Below, piece after piece: positions 22,021 to 31,374 of a stretch of DNA of 64,000 nucleotides. Source of the DNA: Georgenia satyanarayanai (GTDB lineage Bacteria > Actinomycetota > Actinomycetes > Actinomycetales > Actinomycetaceae); assembly GCF_009193135.1 (NCBI RefSeq), contig NZ_VUKC01000010.1:1-64000 (forward strand), written 5' to 3'. The position numbers were made by a program, and so were the translations under genes. Under the pieces are notes generated by a model. That model had not been told where the DNA came from and made no database searches. It saw nothing but the letters and a program-made list of their open reading frames with translations. How positions within the stretch are numbered: position 1 is the stretch's first letter; the number at the start of each line of letters is the position of its first letter.

Positions 22021-25000
22021 ATGACCCCCTCACCGCTCTTCGCCCGGCCTCCCGCGGGGCCCCGCCGCAGCGGCGGACCGGGTCCCGTCGGCGTCGTCGG
22101 CGGCCGCTCCGAGGGCGGCGAGCCCGACGCCGCCCCCAGCGCCCGCGCGCGCACCGTCGAGGACGCCGCCCAGCAGTGGCGTGAGCGGCTCGTCGCGCTC
22201 AGCGGCGCCAGCGCCCTCTCCGACGTCAGCATGCTCGGTGAGGCCGTCATCGACCTCACCGCGGCGCACCCCTCCGGGATCGCCCAGCTCTACTCCGGGC
22301 GCGCCACCCGGCTGTCCAACCTCGTCCGCGAGGGCGGCGCCCTCGTCGCGGCCCGCCGCTCCGCCCGCACCGTCGTCGCCCGCACCGACGAGCTCGCCCA
22401 GCGCTACGGCGTGGCCCCCACCTACCTCGCCGCCGGCATCGCCTCGTGGACCGAGCTGCCGCCGCCCGCGCCCGTGACGGACGACGACGGCGATGCCGAC
22501 GCCGACGCCGACGCCGACGCCCCGGCCGGTGGGGCGACCGCCGCCGAGCCGCGGACCGTGCGGGCGCCGGTGCTGCTGCGCCCCGTGCGCCTGACCCCCC
22601 GCGGCGGGCAGGTCGCCGACCTCGACCTCGAGCTCGAGCCGGCGGTCGACCTCAACACCGTCCTCGTGCGGGCGCTGCGCTCGCGCGGGGTGAACGCCGA
22701 CCTCCACACCATCGCCGCCGGCGCCCTCACCTCCGACGGCTTCTCCCCGCGGGCCGCGCTCGGCCGGATCGCCCTCCTCGGCGAGGAGCACCTGCCCGAC
22801 TTCACCCTCGAGGAGCGGGTCCTCATCGGTCCCTTCGTCCACCCGGGCCAGGTGCTCGTCGAGGACCTCGAGGCCATGCACGACGACCTCGTCGGCCACG
22901 ACGTCGTCGCCGCGCTCGCCGGGGACGAGGACGCGCGCGCCGCCCTCGACCGGGTCCTGCCCGAGCGGGCGGGCGCGGACCGTCAGCCCCAGGCCGAGCG
23001 GGGCGTCGGGGACCTGGACCCCGACCAGCAGCGGGTCATCGACGCCGTCGCCGCCGGCACCGACGTCTTCATCGACGCGCCTCCGGGCGCCGACGTGCCG
23101 GGGACCCTCGCCGCCGTCGTCGCCGACGCCGTCGCCTCGGGCCGGCGGGTGCTCTACGTGCCCGGCACGCGACGCGTGGGGCGCGCGCTCGTCGAGGAGC
23201 TCGACCGGCTCGGGCTGCGCGAGCTCGTCCTGGACCTGGCCACCGACACGGGATGGCGGGCGGGTGCTCCGCAGGAGCTGCGCACCGGGCTCACCGCCGA
23301 GGAGCCGCCGAGCGAGGTCGACACCGTCCGTGCGGTACGCGCCGAGCTCGTGTCCGTGCGTGAGCGCCTCGCCGCCTACGTCACCGCCCTCCACACCTCG
23401 CGCCAGCCGTGGGGCTGCTCCGCGCACGCCGCACTGCTCGCCCTCGCCGAGCTGACCGCCGCCCGGCCCGGTCCGCGCACCGAGGTGCGCCTCCCCGCCG
23501 GCACCGTCCGCGACCTCGCCGGCGACCGCCGCGAGCACGCCCGGGAGCGTCTCGTCCGGGCCGCGTCCCTCGGCGCCTTCGACCTGCGCCCCCACGACAC
23601 CCCCTGGTACGGCGTCCGCCTGGACAGCGCCGACGCCGCCCGCCAGGCACTGGAGCGCACCCAGCGGCTCGCCGGGGTCGAGCTGCCCCGCGTCCTGGAG
23701 GACGTCGGACGCACCACGCGCGAGACCGGCATCACCGAGGCGGTGACCCTGCGCGGGTGGCTCGAGCAGCTCGAGATGCTCGACGGCGTCCGTTCCGCGC
23801 TCGACGTCTTCGTCCCGCAGGTCTTCGAGCGGTCCGCCGCCGACATGGTCATCGCCACCTCCACGCGCTCGTGGCGCAAGGAGCACGGCGTCACCATGTC
23901 CTTCGGCACGCGCCGGCGGCTGCGCAAGCAGGCCAAGGACCTGCTGCGCCCGGGCCGCCCGGTGACCGACCTCCACACCGAGCTCGTCCACGTCCAGGAG
24001 CAGCGCGAGGTGTGGCGCCGCCACTGCCCCACCGGCGGTTGGCCGCGGCTGCCCGAGGGCCTGTCGGAGATGACGCGCCACGCGCGCGCCGTCGAGGCGG
24101 ACGTGCTCGCCCTCCAGGACGTCGTCGGCGCGGGGGCGGGCAAGCCCGACCTCCTCGACCTCCCGCTCGCCGACCTCGCCGCGCTCATGACCGCCCTCGG
24201 TGGTGACGGCGAGGCGGTGCGGCTCATGCCGGAGCGCACGGCCGTGCTCGCCGACCTCGAGGCCCTCGGCCTGGGAGAGCTCGTCGCGGACCTCACCGAT
24301 CGGCGCGTCGTCGCCGCGCTCGCCGGCGCGGAGCTCGACCTCGCCTGGTGGGCCTCCGTGCTCGAGGAGATCCTCCGCACCGACCCCGCGCTCGCGGGCT
24401 ACGACGGCCCCGGGCTCGTCGCTCTGGCGGAGCGCTTCCGCGAGCTCGACGCCGCCCACGTCCGCACCCTGCCCGGCCCGGTCCGCCGCGCCGTCGTCCG
24501 CCGGCTGCGGGCCCTGGTCCGCGACCGCCGTGACGAGGCCGCCCAGCTCGAGGCGGAGCTGGGCACCGGCGTCGACCTGCGGCGCACCTACGCCCGCCAC
24601 CCCGAGCTCCTCGGCGCGGTCCGGCCCGGCTGGGTGGTGCCGCCGGTCCTCGTGCCCCAGCTCCTGCCGCCCACGCGGAGCGTCGACCTCGTCATCCTCG
24701 ACGGCGTCCACCACCTGCCCACCGAGCAGGCCGTCGGCGCCATCACCCGAGGCAGCCAGGTCGTGCTCGTCGGTGACTCCCGCCGCGGCGGCGACGGGCT
24801 CGTCTCCGAGCTCGCCCCGCTCCTGCCCGTCCTCACGCTGCCCACCGACCGCGCCGAGCGCGAGGAGTCGATCGCGGCCTTCCTCGCCCGCCACGGCTAC
24901 GAGGACGTCATCCAGCCGGTGCCGGACCCGCCGTCACCGGGCCGCATCACCCTCGAGCTCGTCGAGGGCTTCGGGATGCCCGCTCCCGGGGCGGACGCGG

Positions 25001-26289
25001 TCGAGAGCGTCCAGGCCGAGGTGGACCGGGTCGTCGACCTCGTCATCGAGCACGCCCTGACGTCGCCGGAGCAGTCGCTCGCCGTCGTCGCCCTCAACGC
25101 CCGGCACGCCGACCGGGTGCGCGAGGCGGTCATCTCCGCCGTGTCGGGCTCCTCGGCGGTGGCCCGCTTCTTCGCCGCCGACCGGGAGGAGCCCTTCGTC
25201 GTCGTCGACGCGGACGGCGCCGGCGGCCTGCGGCGCGACACCGTCGTCCTCACCCTCGGCTACGCCAAGACCCCCCACGGGCGGGTGCTCCACAGCTTCG
25301 GCGCGATCAGCGGACCGGACGGCAAGGCGTGCCTCATCGACGCGCTCGACGCCGTCCGCGAGCGGCTCGTCGTCGTCTCCTGCGTCGGGCCGGGCGAGAT
25401 CGACCGCGGCCGGCTCCACACCCCCGGCCCGCTCCTCCTCGCCGACATCGTCGACTGGGCCGCCGACCCGCAGCCCGTCCAGGACGTCGACGGCGTCGGC
25501 GCGGCCCCCGACCCGCTCCTCGTCGACCTCGCCGAGCGGCTGTGGCGGCTGGGTCTGACGGTCGTGCCGCAGTACGGCGTCGAGGGCGGGGTGCGGATCC
25601 CGCTCGCGATCGGGCACCCTGACCTTCCCGGTGAGCTGCTCGTCGCCGTCCTCACCGACGACGCCGCGTACGTCGCCGAGCCCAACCTGCGCCGTCGCGA
25701 GCGGCACTGGGTGCAGCGGCTCGTGTCGCGCGGGTGGCGGGTGCACATGGCCTTCTCCACCGCGGTCTTCACCGACCCCCAACGGGAGGCGGAGGCGATC
25801 GTCGCGCTCGCGCTCGACGTCGTCGACTCCCGTCGCCGGGCGGCCGACCCGGTCCGGCCCCCGGCGGCGGCGCTGCCGGTCGAGGTCAGCGACACGGACG
25901 AGGACCGCACGCCGGAGGAGACGGCGGGTGGCGGTGAGCCGAGCGCCCCGACGCCCGAGGCCGCCGGCGCGCCAGCCGTCGAGGAGCCCGCCGAGACGGA
26001 CGAGCCGACGACGGACCCCGAGCCGGCGGCGGACCCCGAGCCGACGGCGGGCGGCGACGAGGCCCTGGTGGGGGCCGAGCGCGGCCCCCGCCCGCCGGTG
26101 ACACCCGGCCTGCCCGTCGGGGCCTACTCCGACGACGAGCTCGACGACCTCGCCGCGTGGATCGACGCCGACGGCACCGAGCGCGACGAGGACGCCCTCG
26201 TGGAGGCGCTGCGCGAGGAGCTCGCGCTCACCCGCCGCGGGGTCGAGGTGGACGCCGTGCTGCGCGCCGTCGCCGCACGTCGCCGCTGA
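22021..26289 (+). CDS. Very large SF1-helicase/nuclease-like pseudoenzyme
   Basis: About 1422 residues. The N-terminal third (VLLRPVRLTPRGG, then LELEPAVDLNTVLVRAL) matches the region before the helicase core in large DUF4011-type SF1 helicases. The Walker A position (about 352) reads DAPPGADVPGT in place of GPPGTGKT. The Walker B position (about 888) reads LVILDGVHHLP in place of DEASQ. The NVAVTRAR helicase motif is LIDALDAVRE (about 1105). A C-terminal endonuclease-like domain (about 1165-1270) has IPLAI and VLTDDAAY where IDLAV and IECDG are expected. An acidic Pro-rich linker and a short tail follow. ATPase and nuclease activity are therefore unlikely, although the frame is fully open. 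TAGCGT lies 6 nt before ATG 22021 (leaderless); GTG 22018 is an alternative. Confidence 0.75.
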   Translation: MTPSPLFARPPAGPRRSGGPGPVGVVGGRSEGGEPDAAPSARARTVEDAAQQWRERLVALSGASALSDVSMLGEAVIDLTAAHPSGIAQLYSGRATRLSNLVREGGALVAARRSARTVVARTDELAQRYGVAPTYLAAGIASWTELPPPAPVTDDDGDADADADADAPAGGATAAEPRTVRAPVLLRPVRLTPRGGQVADLDLELEPAVDLNTVLVRALRSRGVNADLHTIAAGALTSDGFSPRAALGRIALLGEEHLPDFTLEERVLIGPFVHPGQVLVEDLEAMHDDLVGHDVVAALAGDEDARAALDRVLPERAGADRQPQAERGVGDLDPDQQRVIDAVAAGTDVFIDAPPGADVPGTLAAVVADAVASGRRVLYVPGTRRVGRALVEELDRLGLRELVLDLATDTGWRAGAPQELRTGLTAEEPPSEVDTVRAVRAELVSVRERLAAYVTALHTSRQPWGCSAHAALLALAELTAARPGPRTEVRLPAGTVRDLAGDRREHARERLVRAASLGAFDLRPHDTPWYGVRLDSADAARQALERTQRLAGVELPRVLEDVGRTTRETGITEAVTLRGWLEQLEMLDGVRSALDVFVPQVFERSAADMVIATSTRSWRKEHGVTMSFGTRRRLRKQAKDLLRPGRPVTDLHTELVHVQEQREVWRRHCPTGGWPRLPEGLSEMTRHARAVEADVLALQDVVGAGAGKPDLLDLPLADLAALMTALGGDGEAVRLMPERTAVLADLEALGLGELVADLTDRRVVAALAGAELDLAWWASVLEEILRTDPALAGYDGPGLVALAERFRELDAAHVRTLPGPVRRAVVRRLRALVRDRRDEAAQLEAELGTGVDLRRTYARHPELLGAVRPGWVVPPVLVPQLLPPTRSVDLVILDGVHHLPTEQAVGAITRGSQVVLVGDSRRGGDGLVSELAPLLPVLTLPTDRAEREESIAAFLARHGYEDVIQPVPDPPSPGRITLELVEGFGMPAPGADAVESVQAEVDRVVDLVIEHALTSPEQSLAVVALNARHADRVREAVISAVSGSSAVARFFAADREEPFVVVDADGAGGLRRDTVVLTLGYAKTPHGRVLHSFGAISGPDGKACLIDALDAVRERLVVVSCVGPGEIDRGRLHTPGPLLLADIVDWAADPQPVQDVDGVGAAPDPLLVDLAERLWRLGLTVVPQYGVEGGVRIPLAIGHPDLPGELLVAVLTDDAAYVAEPNLRRRERHWVQRLVSRGWRVHMAFSTAVFTDPQREAEAIVALALDVVDSRRRAADPVRPPAAALPVEVSDTDEDRTPEETAGGGEPSAPTPEAAGAPAVEEPAETDEPTTDPEPAADPEPTAGGDEALVGAERGPRPPVTPGLPVGAYSDDELDDLAAWIDADGTERDEDALVEALREELALTRRGVEVDAVLRAVAARRR

Positions 26290-26552
26290 TGGCCCGCCGC
26301 GGCGGGCACCGGCGCGTGGTGGCCCCGCCCACCCGCCTCGGCGCGAGCGAGGAGGGTGCGCTCGTTCCCACCGAGCCGCCCGCCCAGCCGCGGCGCGCCG
26401 CGGACGGGCCGCCCACGGCCACGCAGCGCCCCGCGGCGGAACCGGTGCTGCCGGACCGAGCCGGCGAGGACACCGATGCAGCCTGGGGCGAGCTGCCCGA
26501 GGGCGCCGACGACGCTCGCTACCTGCGGGACAAGCCGCCCCACTGGCAGTAG
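26289..26552 (+). CDS. Small hypothetical protein coupled to the pseudo-helicase
   Basis: 87 residues, basic at the N-terminus (ARRGGHRRVVAPPTRLG), Pro/Ala-rich in the middle, and ending DDARYLRDKPPHWQ. An acidic stretch plus a terminal W-containing tail of this type is seen in short conserved actinobacterial proteins. The ATG overlaps the large gene's stop by one base (TGATG), so co-translation and a physical partnership are likely. No domain is recognised. Confidence 0.6.
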   Translation: MARRGGHRRVVAPPTRLGASEEGALVPTEPPAQPRRAADGPPTATQRPAAEPVLPDRAGEDTDAAWGELPEGADDARYLRDKPPHWQ

Positions 26553-26556
26553 CCCG

Positions 26557-26958
26557 CTACGGGCGCGTGGCCTGCGCCTTGAGGAGGTCGCGGATCTCCT
26601 GGAGCAGGATGACGTCTTCGGCCGGTGCCTCGGGCTCCGGCTCCTGGCCTCGCTTGCGCCGCTCCTGGAAGGTGTTCATCGGCATGACGAACACGAAGTA
26701 GACGACGGCGGCGGTGATGAGGAAGACGACGATCGCGTTGACGATCGCGGAGAAGTTCACGAGCGTGTCCGGCCGGCCGGAGATGATCTCGAAGCCCCAC
26801 CCCTCCACGTCCGCGCTCCCGATGGAGTTGACGACCGGCGTGATGATGCTCGACACGATCGTGTCGACGATGGCCGCGAAGGCTGATCCGATGACCACCG
26901 CGACCGCCAGGTCGATGACGTTGCCGCGGGTGATGAAGTCCCTGAATCCCTTGAGCAC
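26557..26958 (-). CDS. mscL: Large-conductance mechanosensitive channel
   Basis: 133 residues: LKGFRDFITRGNVIDLAVAVVIGSAF gives the N-terminal amphipathic helix and TM1, NAIVVFLITAAVVYFVFV gives TM2, and a charged C-terminal helix (VILLQEIRDLLKAQ) follows. MscL opens at high membrane tension to release solutes after osmotic downshock. GGAGGAG lies 6 nt before the GTG at 26958; longer upstream extensions lack family similarity. Confidence 0.95.
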   Translation of the reverse strand: MLKGFRDFITRGNVIDLAVAVVIGSAFAAIVDTIVSSIITPVVNSIGSADVEGWGFEIISGRPDTLVNFSAIVNAIVVFLITAAVVYFVFVMPMNTFQERRKRGQEPEPEAPAEDVILLQEIRDLLKAQATRP

Positions 26959-27126
26959 AGCTCGCTCCTCCCACTCCTGGTCCGGGACCGCCCCGGCCGG
27001 TCCGCACACTAGACCCACGGCTGCGTCCTCCACCTGTCGCGTCGCCGCCGCGGCGCCAGGCCGTCACACCAGCGGGAACGGTGTGGCCACCCCCCTCCCG
27101 GGAGCGGGGGACAGAGTGCCCGGCCG

Positions 27127-27789
27127 CTAGCCGGGGAGGACCACGCGCAACGGTGCCCACGCGCTCGCCCCCACGACGTCCGGTGCCACCCCGCGCGGGA
27201 CGGCCACGAAGACGAGTGACGCCGGCTCCTCCCCGCCGAGCAGGCCGCCCCCACCGTCCTCCTCGAGCGCCACGACGAGCGCCCCGGCCGCCACCACCTG
27301 CGCCCCGCCCTCGCTCGCCGCCGCGTCCGCCGCCGCCGCGAGGAGGTCGACCCGGTCCCCGGGGCGGAGCGTCCGGGCCACCGCGGCGTCCGCGAGCCGC
27401 ACGGGCACGACGACCTCACCGGGGGCGGTGCCCGCTGCCAGTCCCGGCCCCACGAGCACCTCCTCGGCCAGCGGGAACCCGGCGGGCAGCCCCACCGCCA
27501 GGCGGTGACCGACCGCCTGCGTCGGGGTGCGCAGCATGCGGGCCGCGACGAGCTCCCGCGGCAGCCGGGCGGTGAGGACGTCGGAGTCCGCCAGGGGGGC
27601 ACCCGCCGCGACGTCGCGCGCGAGCACGACGACGCCCACCGTCGCCGGTGCCGGGGGCCTCACCTCCTGCACCACCACACCCACCGCGGACACGACGCTC
27701 ACGGCGAGCAGGACGTGGCGCCAGCGCCACAGCATGCGGCGCACGCGCGCCCGGCGGCGGCGTGACGGGGGTACCGGCGGGGAGGACAT
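27127..27789 (-). CDS. SAF-domain protein, CpaB/RcpC-like
   Basis: 220 residues with one N-terminal TM helix (about 22-42) and an SAF domain. VVVLARDVAAGAPLADSDVLTARLP and AVGHRLAVGLPAGFPLAEEVL are the paired beta segments seen in CpaB, the periplasmic/outer part of Flp-type pilus assembly. VVPVRLADAAVARTLRPGDRVDLLA is also characteristic. No other pilus genes are present, so this may be an orphan. TACGGT lies 6 nt before the ATG, fitting a leaderless transcript. Confidence 0.75.
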   Translation of the reverse strand: MSSPPVPPSRRRRARVRRMLWRWRHVLLAVSVVSAVGVVVQEVRPPAPATVGVVVLARDVAAGAPLADSDVLTARLPRELVAARMLRTPTQAVGHRLAVGLPAGFPLAEEVLVGPGLAAGTAPGEVVVPVRLADAAVARTLRPGDRVDLLAAAADAAASEGGAQVVAAGALVVALEEDGGGGLLGGEEPASLVFVAVPRGVAPDVVGASAWAPLRVVLPG

Positions 27790-27929
27790 GGGCCGACCGT
27801 AGGGCCCGGCGGGGACCCGACCACGGCGGGCGGGTCAGGACTGTGGGTGTGAGGTACGCCGGCGGCGTCGGGGGAGGAGTCACGGCGCGGAGCCGCCCTG
27901 TCGTCGGCGGTTCCGGTTACCCTCGGCAG

Positions 27930-30533
27930 GTGCGTGGCTCCCACCTTCTGCAGCGCCTGGCGATCGTCGTCGCGGCCGTCCTCGTCGTCATCCTCGTGGC
28001 GGGCGTGGCGCTCGCGGCCGTCCTGGTGCGCAGACCGCTGCCCGACTACGGGGGCGAGACCACGCTGCGGATCCTCTCCTCCGAGGTCGAGGTGCTGCGT
28101 GACGAGCGCGGGGTGCCGCAGATCTACGCGGACACCGACACCGACCTCATGCGCGCCCAGGGCTACGTCCACGCCCAGGACCGCTTCTTCGAGATGGACT
28201 ACCGGCGCCACGTCACGGCCGGCCGCGTCTCCGAGCTCGTCGGCGAGAACGAGAGTGCCCTCGCCGCGGACCAGGTCATCCGCACCCTCGGCTGGCGCCG
28301 CGTCGCCGAGCAGGAGTGGGACCTGCTCAGCGAGGAGAGCCGCGCGCTGTTCGAGGCCTACGCCGATGGCGTCAACGCCTACCTCGACTCCCGCGAGGCC
28401 AGCCAGCTCGGGGTCGAGTACACCGTGCTCGGCATCGTCACCGACCTCGGTGAGATCGCACCGTGGACGCCGATCGACTCCCTCGCCTGGCTCAAGGCGA
28501 TGGCCTGGGACCTGGCCGCGAACGTCGACGACGAGCTGGGCCGCGCCACCGCGGTCCGCGCCCTCGGCGGGGACATCTCCCGCGTCGGGCAGATCTACCC
28601 GGCCTACCCCGAGGCGCAGAACCTCCCGATCATCCCGCCGCCCGACGCGACCGACCCCGAGGCCACCGTCGAGGACGCCTCCTGGCCCGCGCCCGCCGGC
28701 GTCGCCGACGCCGTGGAGAGCGCCCATGCCGCCGTCCAGGCCACGCCGCGCCTCCTCGGTGAGGGCGAGGGCATCGGCTCGAACTCCTTCGTCGTGTCCG
28801 GGGAGCACACCGCCACCGGGCTGCCGGTGCTCGCCAACGACCCGCACCTCGGCATCAGCGCCCCGGGCATCTGGCACCAGGTGGGCCTGCACTGCCGCGA
28901 GATCACCACCCTGTGCACCTTCGACGTCGCGGGCTTCGACTTCGCCGGCATGCCCGGCGTCATCATCGGGCACAACGCCGAGCTGGCGTGGGGGCTGACG
29001 AACCTCGGAGCGGACGTCGTCGACTTCTTCCTCGAGCGTGTCTACGACGACGGCACCTACCTCCGCGGGGACGAGCGCGTCCCGCTCACCCGGCGCACCG
29101 AGACGATCGCCGTCAACGGCGGCACGGACGTGTCCCTCGCCGTCGCGGCCACCTCCCACGGGCCGATCGTCTCGGGGATCCTGCCCGACACCGCCGCGGC
29201 GAACAGCTCCCCGGTGCCCGACGGCTCGCCCTCCCCCGGGTTCGGGGGCTACGCGGTGGCGATGTCGTGGACGGCGCTGACCCCCGGCCGGACCGGGGAC
29301 GCGATCTTCGCGCTCAACCGCGCAACGAACGCCGAGGACGTCGCCGCGGCGGCCGCCCTGTTCGAGGTCCCCGCGCAGAACATCGTCTTCGCCACGACCG
29401 ACGGCGACATCGGCTACCAGGCCCCCGGCCGCGTCCCGGTCCGGCAGGCGGTCGCGGACGGCCCGGTCCCCTCCGACGGCAGCTGGCCCCGCCCCGGCTG
29501 GGACGGACGCTACGACTGGGCCGGTTACGTGCCCGCCGCCGACATGCCGAGCGCGCTCAACCCGGAGGAGGGCTTCATCGTCGCGGCGAACCAGGCGGTG
29601 CTCCCCGCCGGCCAGGGCCCCTTCCTCACCGGCGACTGGGACTACGGCTTCCGCTCCCAGCGGCTGCGCGAGCTCATCTCCGGGGCCATCGCCGACGGCA
29701 CCGCGATCGACGCCGAGTGGGCCAACGCGGCGATGAACGACGAGGCCAGCGCCTACGCCGAGCACCTCGTGCCGGCGCTGCTCGATGTCACGGTCCCCGA
29801 CGCCTTCGTCCGCGAGGCCGTCGACCTCCTCGAGGAGTGGGCCGCGGACGGCTACCAGCAGAGCGGTGACTCCGCTGCCGCCGCCTACTTCGCCGCCGTC
29901 TGGGCGAACCTCCTGGACCTCACCTTCGCCGACGACCTGCCCGCCACGCTCGCCCCCGACGGCGGCAGCCGGTGGCTCGTCGTCGTCGACCGGCTCCTCG
30001 AGGACCCGACGAACGCGTGGTGGGACGACCGGCGGACGATCAACCTCGTCGAGAGCCGCGACGAGATCCTCCTCCAGGCGCTCGTCGCCGCCCGCAACGA
30101 GCTCACCCAGACGCTGGGCAAGAACCCCGAGGACTGGCAGTGGTCACGGCTTCACGTCGCCGCCCCCCAGCACCCCGTGCTCGGTGACGGCGTGCCGGCG
30201 CCGGTCTCGTGGTTCGCCAACCCGAGCCCCGTGGGTGTGGGCGGTGGCTCGAGCATCGTCAACGCGACCGGCTGGGACGCGAGCGCCGAGGTGGAGGGCC
30301 GGCGGGACTACCGGGTGACGAGCGTGCCCTCGATGCGCATGGCCGTCGAGCTGGGTGACCTCGACCGGTCCCTGTGGGTGAACTTCACCGGCGTCTCCGG
30401 GCACCCGGCCGACGACCACTACGCCGACCAGCTGGGGGCATGGGCCGCTGGCGAGGCCTTCCCCTGGCCCTTCAGCCGCGCCGCGGTCGACGAGGCCGCG
30501 GCGAGCACCCGCACCCTGCGCCACCCCGGCTGA
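27930..30533 (+). CDS. Penicillin acylase family protein (Ntn hydrolase)
   Basis: About 867 residues. One N-terminal TM/signal helix (about 8-32) precedes the alpha chain, which begins VEVLRDERGVPQIYADTDTDLM...GYVHAQDRFFEMDYRR. The autocatalytic cleavage site is GIG-S284-NSF, Ser284 becoming the N-terminal nucleophile of the beta chain. TGLPVLANDPHLG and WGLTNLGADVVDFF follow as expected. Family members hydrolyse amides such as penicillins, acyl-homoserine lactones or acylated lipids; the substrate cannot be chosen here. TACCCT lies 6 nt before the GTG start and no Shine-Dalgarno is seen. Confidence 0.9.
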   Translation: MRGSHLLQRLAIVVAAVLVVILVAGVALAAVLVRRPLPDYGGETTLRILSSEVEVLRDERGVPQIYADTDTDLMRAQGYVHAQDRFFEMDYRRHVTAGRVSELVGENESALAADQVIRTLGWRRVAEQEWDLLSEESRALFEAYADGVNAYLDSREASQLGVEYTVLGIVTDLGEIAPWTPIDSLAWLKAMAWDLAANVDDELGRATAVRALGGDISRVGQIYPAYPEAQNLPIIPPPDATDPEATVEDASWPAPAGVADAVESAHAAVQATPRLLGEGEGIGSNSFVVSGEHTATGLPVLANDPHLGISAPGIWHQVGLHCREITTLCTFDVAGFDFAGMPGVIIGHNAELAWGLTNLGADVVDFFLERVYDDGTYLRGDERVPLTRRTETIAVNGGTDVSLAVAATSHGPIVSGILPDTAAANSSPVPDGSPSPGFGGYAVAMSWTALTPGRTGDAIFALNRATNAEDVAAAAALFEVPAQNIVFATTDGDIGYQAPGRVPVRQAVADGPVPSDGSWPRPGWDGRYDWAGYVPAADMPSALNPEEGFIVAANQAVLPAGQGPFLTGDWDYGFRSQRLRELISGAIADGTAIDAEWANAAMNDEASAYAEHLVPALLDVTVPDAFVREAVDLLEEWAADGYQQSGDSAAAAYFAAVWANLLDLTFADDLPATLAPDGGSRWLVVVDRLLEDPTNAWWDDRRTINLVESRDEILLQALVAARNELTQTLGKNPEDWQWSRLHVAAPQHPVLGDGVPAPVSWFANPSPVGVGGGSSIVNATGWDASAEVEGRRDYRVTSVPSMRMAVELGDLDRSLWVNFTGVSGHPADDHYADQLGAWAAGEAFPWPFSRAAVDEAAASTRTLRHPG

Positions 30534-30550
30534 CGCGCGCCCCGCCTCCC

Positions 30551-30640
30551 ACCCCCGAAAACTTCGCAGTTGGTCACCTGGGTGACGCCCAGAGGGCCCT
30601 GAGGCGTCAGGCAACCCACCAATTGCGAAGTTGTGGGGGT
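30551..30640. terminator. Nested inverted repeat between convergent genes
   Basis: AACTTCGCAGTTGGT (30560-30574) pairs with ACCAATTGCGAAGTT (30618-30632), 15 bp with one G-T. An outer ACCCCC/GGGGGT and an inner TGACGCC/GGCGTCA (30583-30589, 30603-30609) extend it. It probably terminates both genes. Confidence 0.65.
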
Positions 30641-31287
30641 CAGGGGGTGGGGGTGTGGGCGAAGGGGGAGCCGTCGATGAGGAACCAGCGCTCCTCGGTG
30701 ATGACGGCGTCCACGGGGATGTCGTGCTCGGCGCGTGGCAGGTGGGCGTCGACGATGAGCTCGGCCTCGTGGACCATCGCGAGCACCGGGGCGTCGGGCG
30801 CGCGATGGAGGAGCGCCCGGTCGTACCAGCCCCCACCCTGCCCCAGCCGGATCCCGCTCCGGTCGACGGCGAGGGCCGGGGCGATGACGACCTCCGCCTC
30901 GGCCAGCGCCTCCGGGGGGAGCACCTCGCCCTCCGGCTCGAGCGGGCGGCCGGGCGCGCGCTGCGCCAGGTGCTCGCGGCTCGTGTACTCCCCCCAGCAG
31001 CGCGCGAGCCCCGGGCCGAGGACGGGGAGCAGGAGCCGGATCCCGCGCTCCTGGAGGGCGTCGATGAGGAGGCTCGTGTCCGGCTCGGTGGACGCGGAGA
31101 CGTAGGCGGCGACGCAGCGGGCACCGCCCACCGCCTGGACGCCGTGCTCGGCGAAGGCCGCAGCCGCCTCCTCACGCTGACGCGGGGAGCGTGCCGCCCG
31201 GGACGTCCGGACGGTCTCGCGCAGGGCGCTCTTCGCGTCCTCCAGCTCCAGTCCGGCCGTGCTGGGGAAGCGGATCGCCGTCGACAT
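30640..31287 (-). CDS. 5-formyltetrahydrofolate cyclo-ligase
   Basis: 215 residues. The C-terminal signature VIAPALAVDRSGIRLGQGGGWYDRAL and the N-terminal K-x4-R helix (AKSALRETVRTSR) identify the MTHFS/YgfA family, which converts 5-formyl-THF to 5,10-methenyl-THF with ATP. AAGACT lies 6 nt before the ATG. It is divergent from galU, the usual arrangement in Micrococcales. Confidence 0.92.
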   Translation of the reverse strand: MSTAIRFPSTAGLELEDAKSALRETVRTSRAARSPRQREEAAAAFAEHGVQAVGGARCVAAYVSASTEPDTSLLIDALQERGIRLLLPVLGPGLARCWGEYTSREHLAQRAPGRPLEPEGEVLPPEALAEAEVVIAPALAVDRSGIRLGQGGGWYDRALLHRAPDAPVLAMVHEAELIVDAHLPRAEHDIPVDAVITEERWFLIDGSPFAHTPTP

Positions 31288-31374
31288 GTGTCCAGTCTTC
31301 CACGCCGGGGCCCGTCCGTGGGGGCGCCGCGCCTCCCTCCGGCGGACCCGGCGCGTGCTCGGTAGCCTTCGGGC

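Noticed and set aside
22021-26289. Active DNA helicase or defence nuclease
   Set aside because: Walker A, Walker B and nuclease residues are all replaced, so calling it an active enzyme is unsupported.
30551-30640. Integron attC site or mobile-element end
   Set aside because: No integrase, cassette or target duplication; the position between convergent genes fits a terminator.
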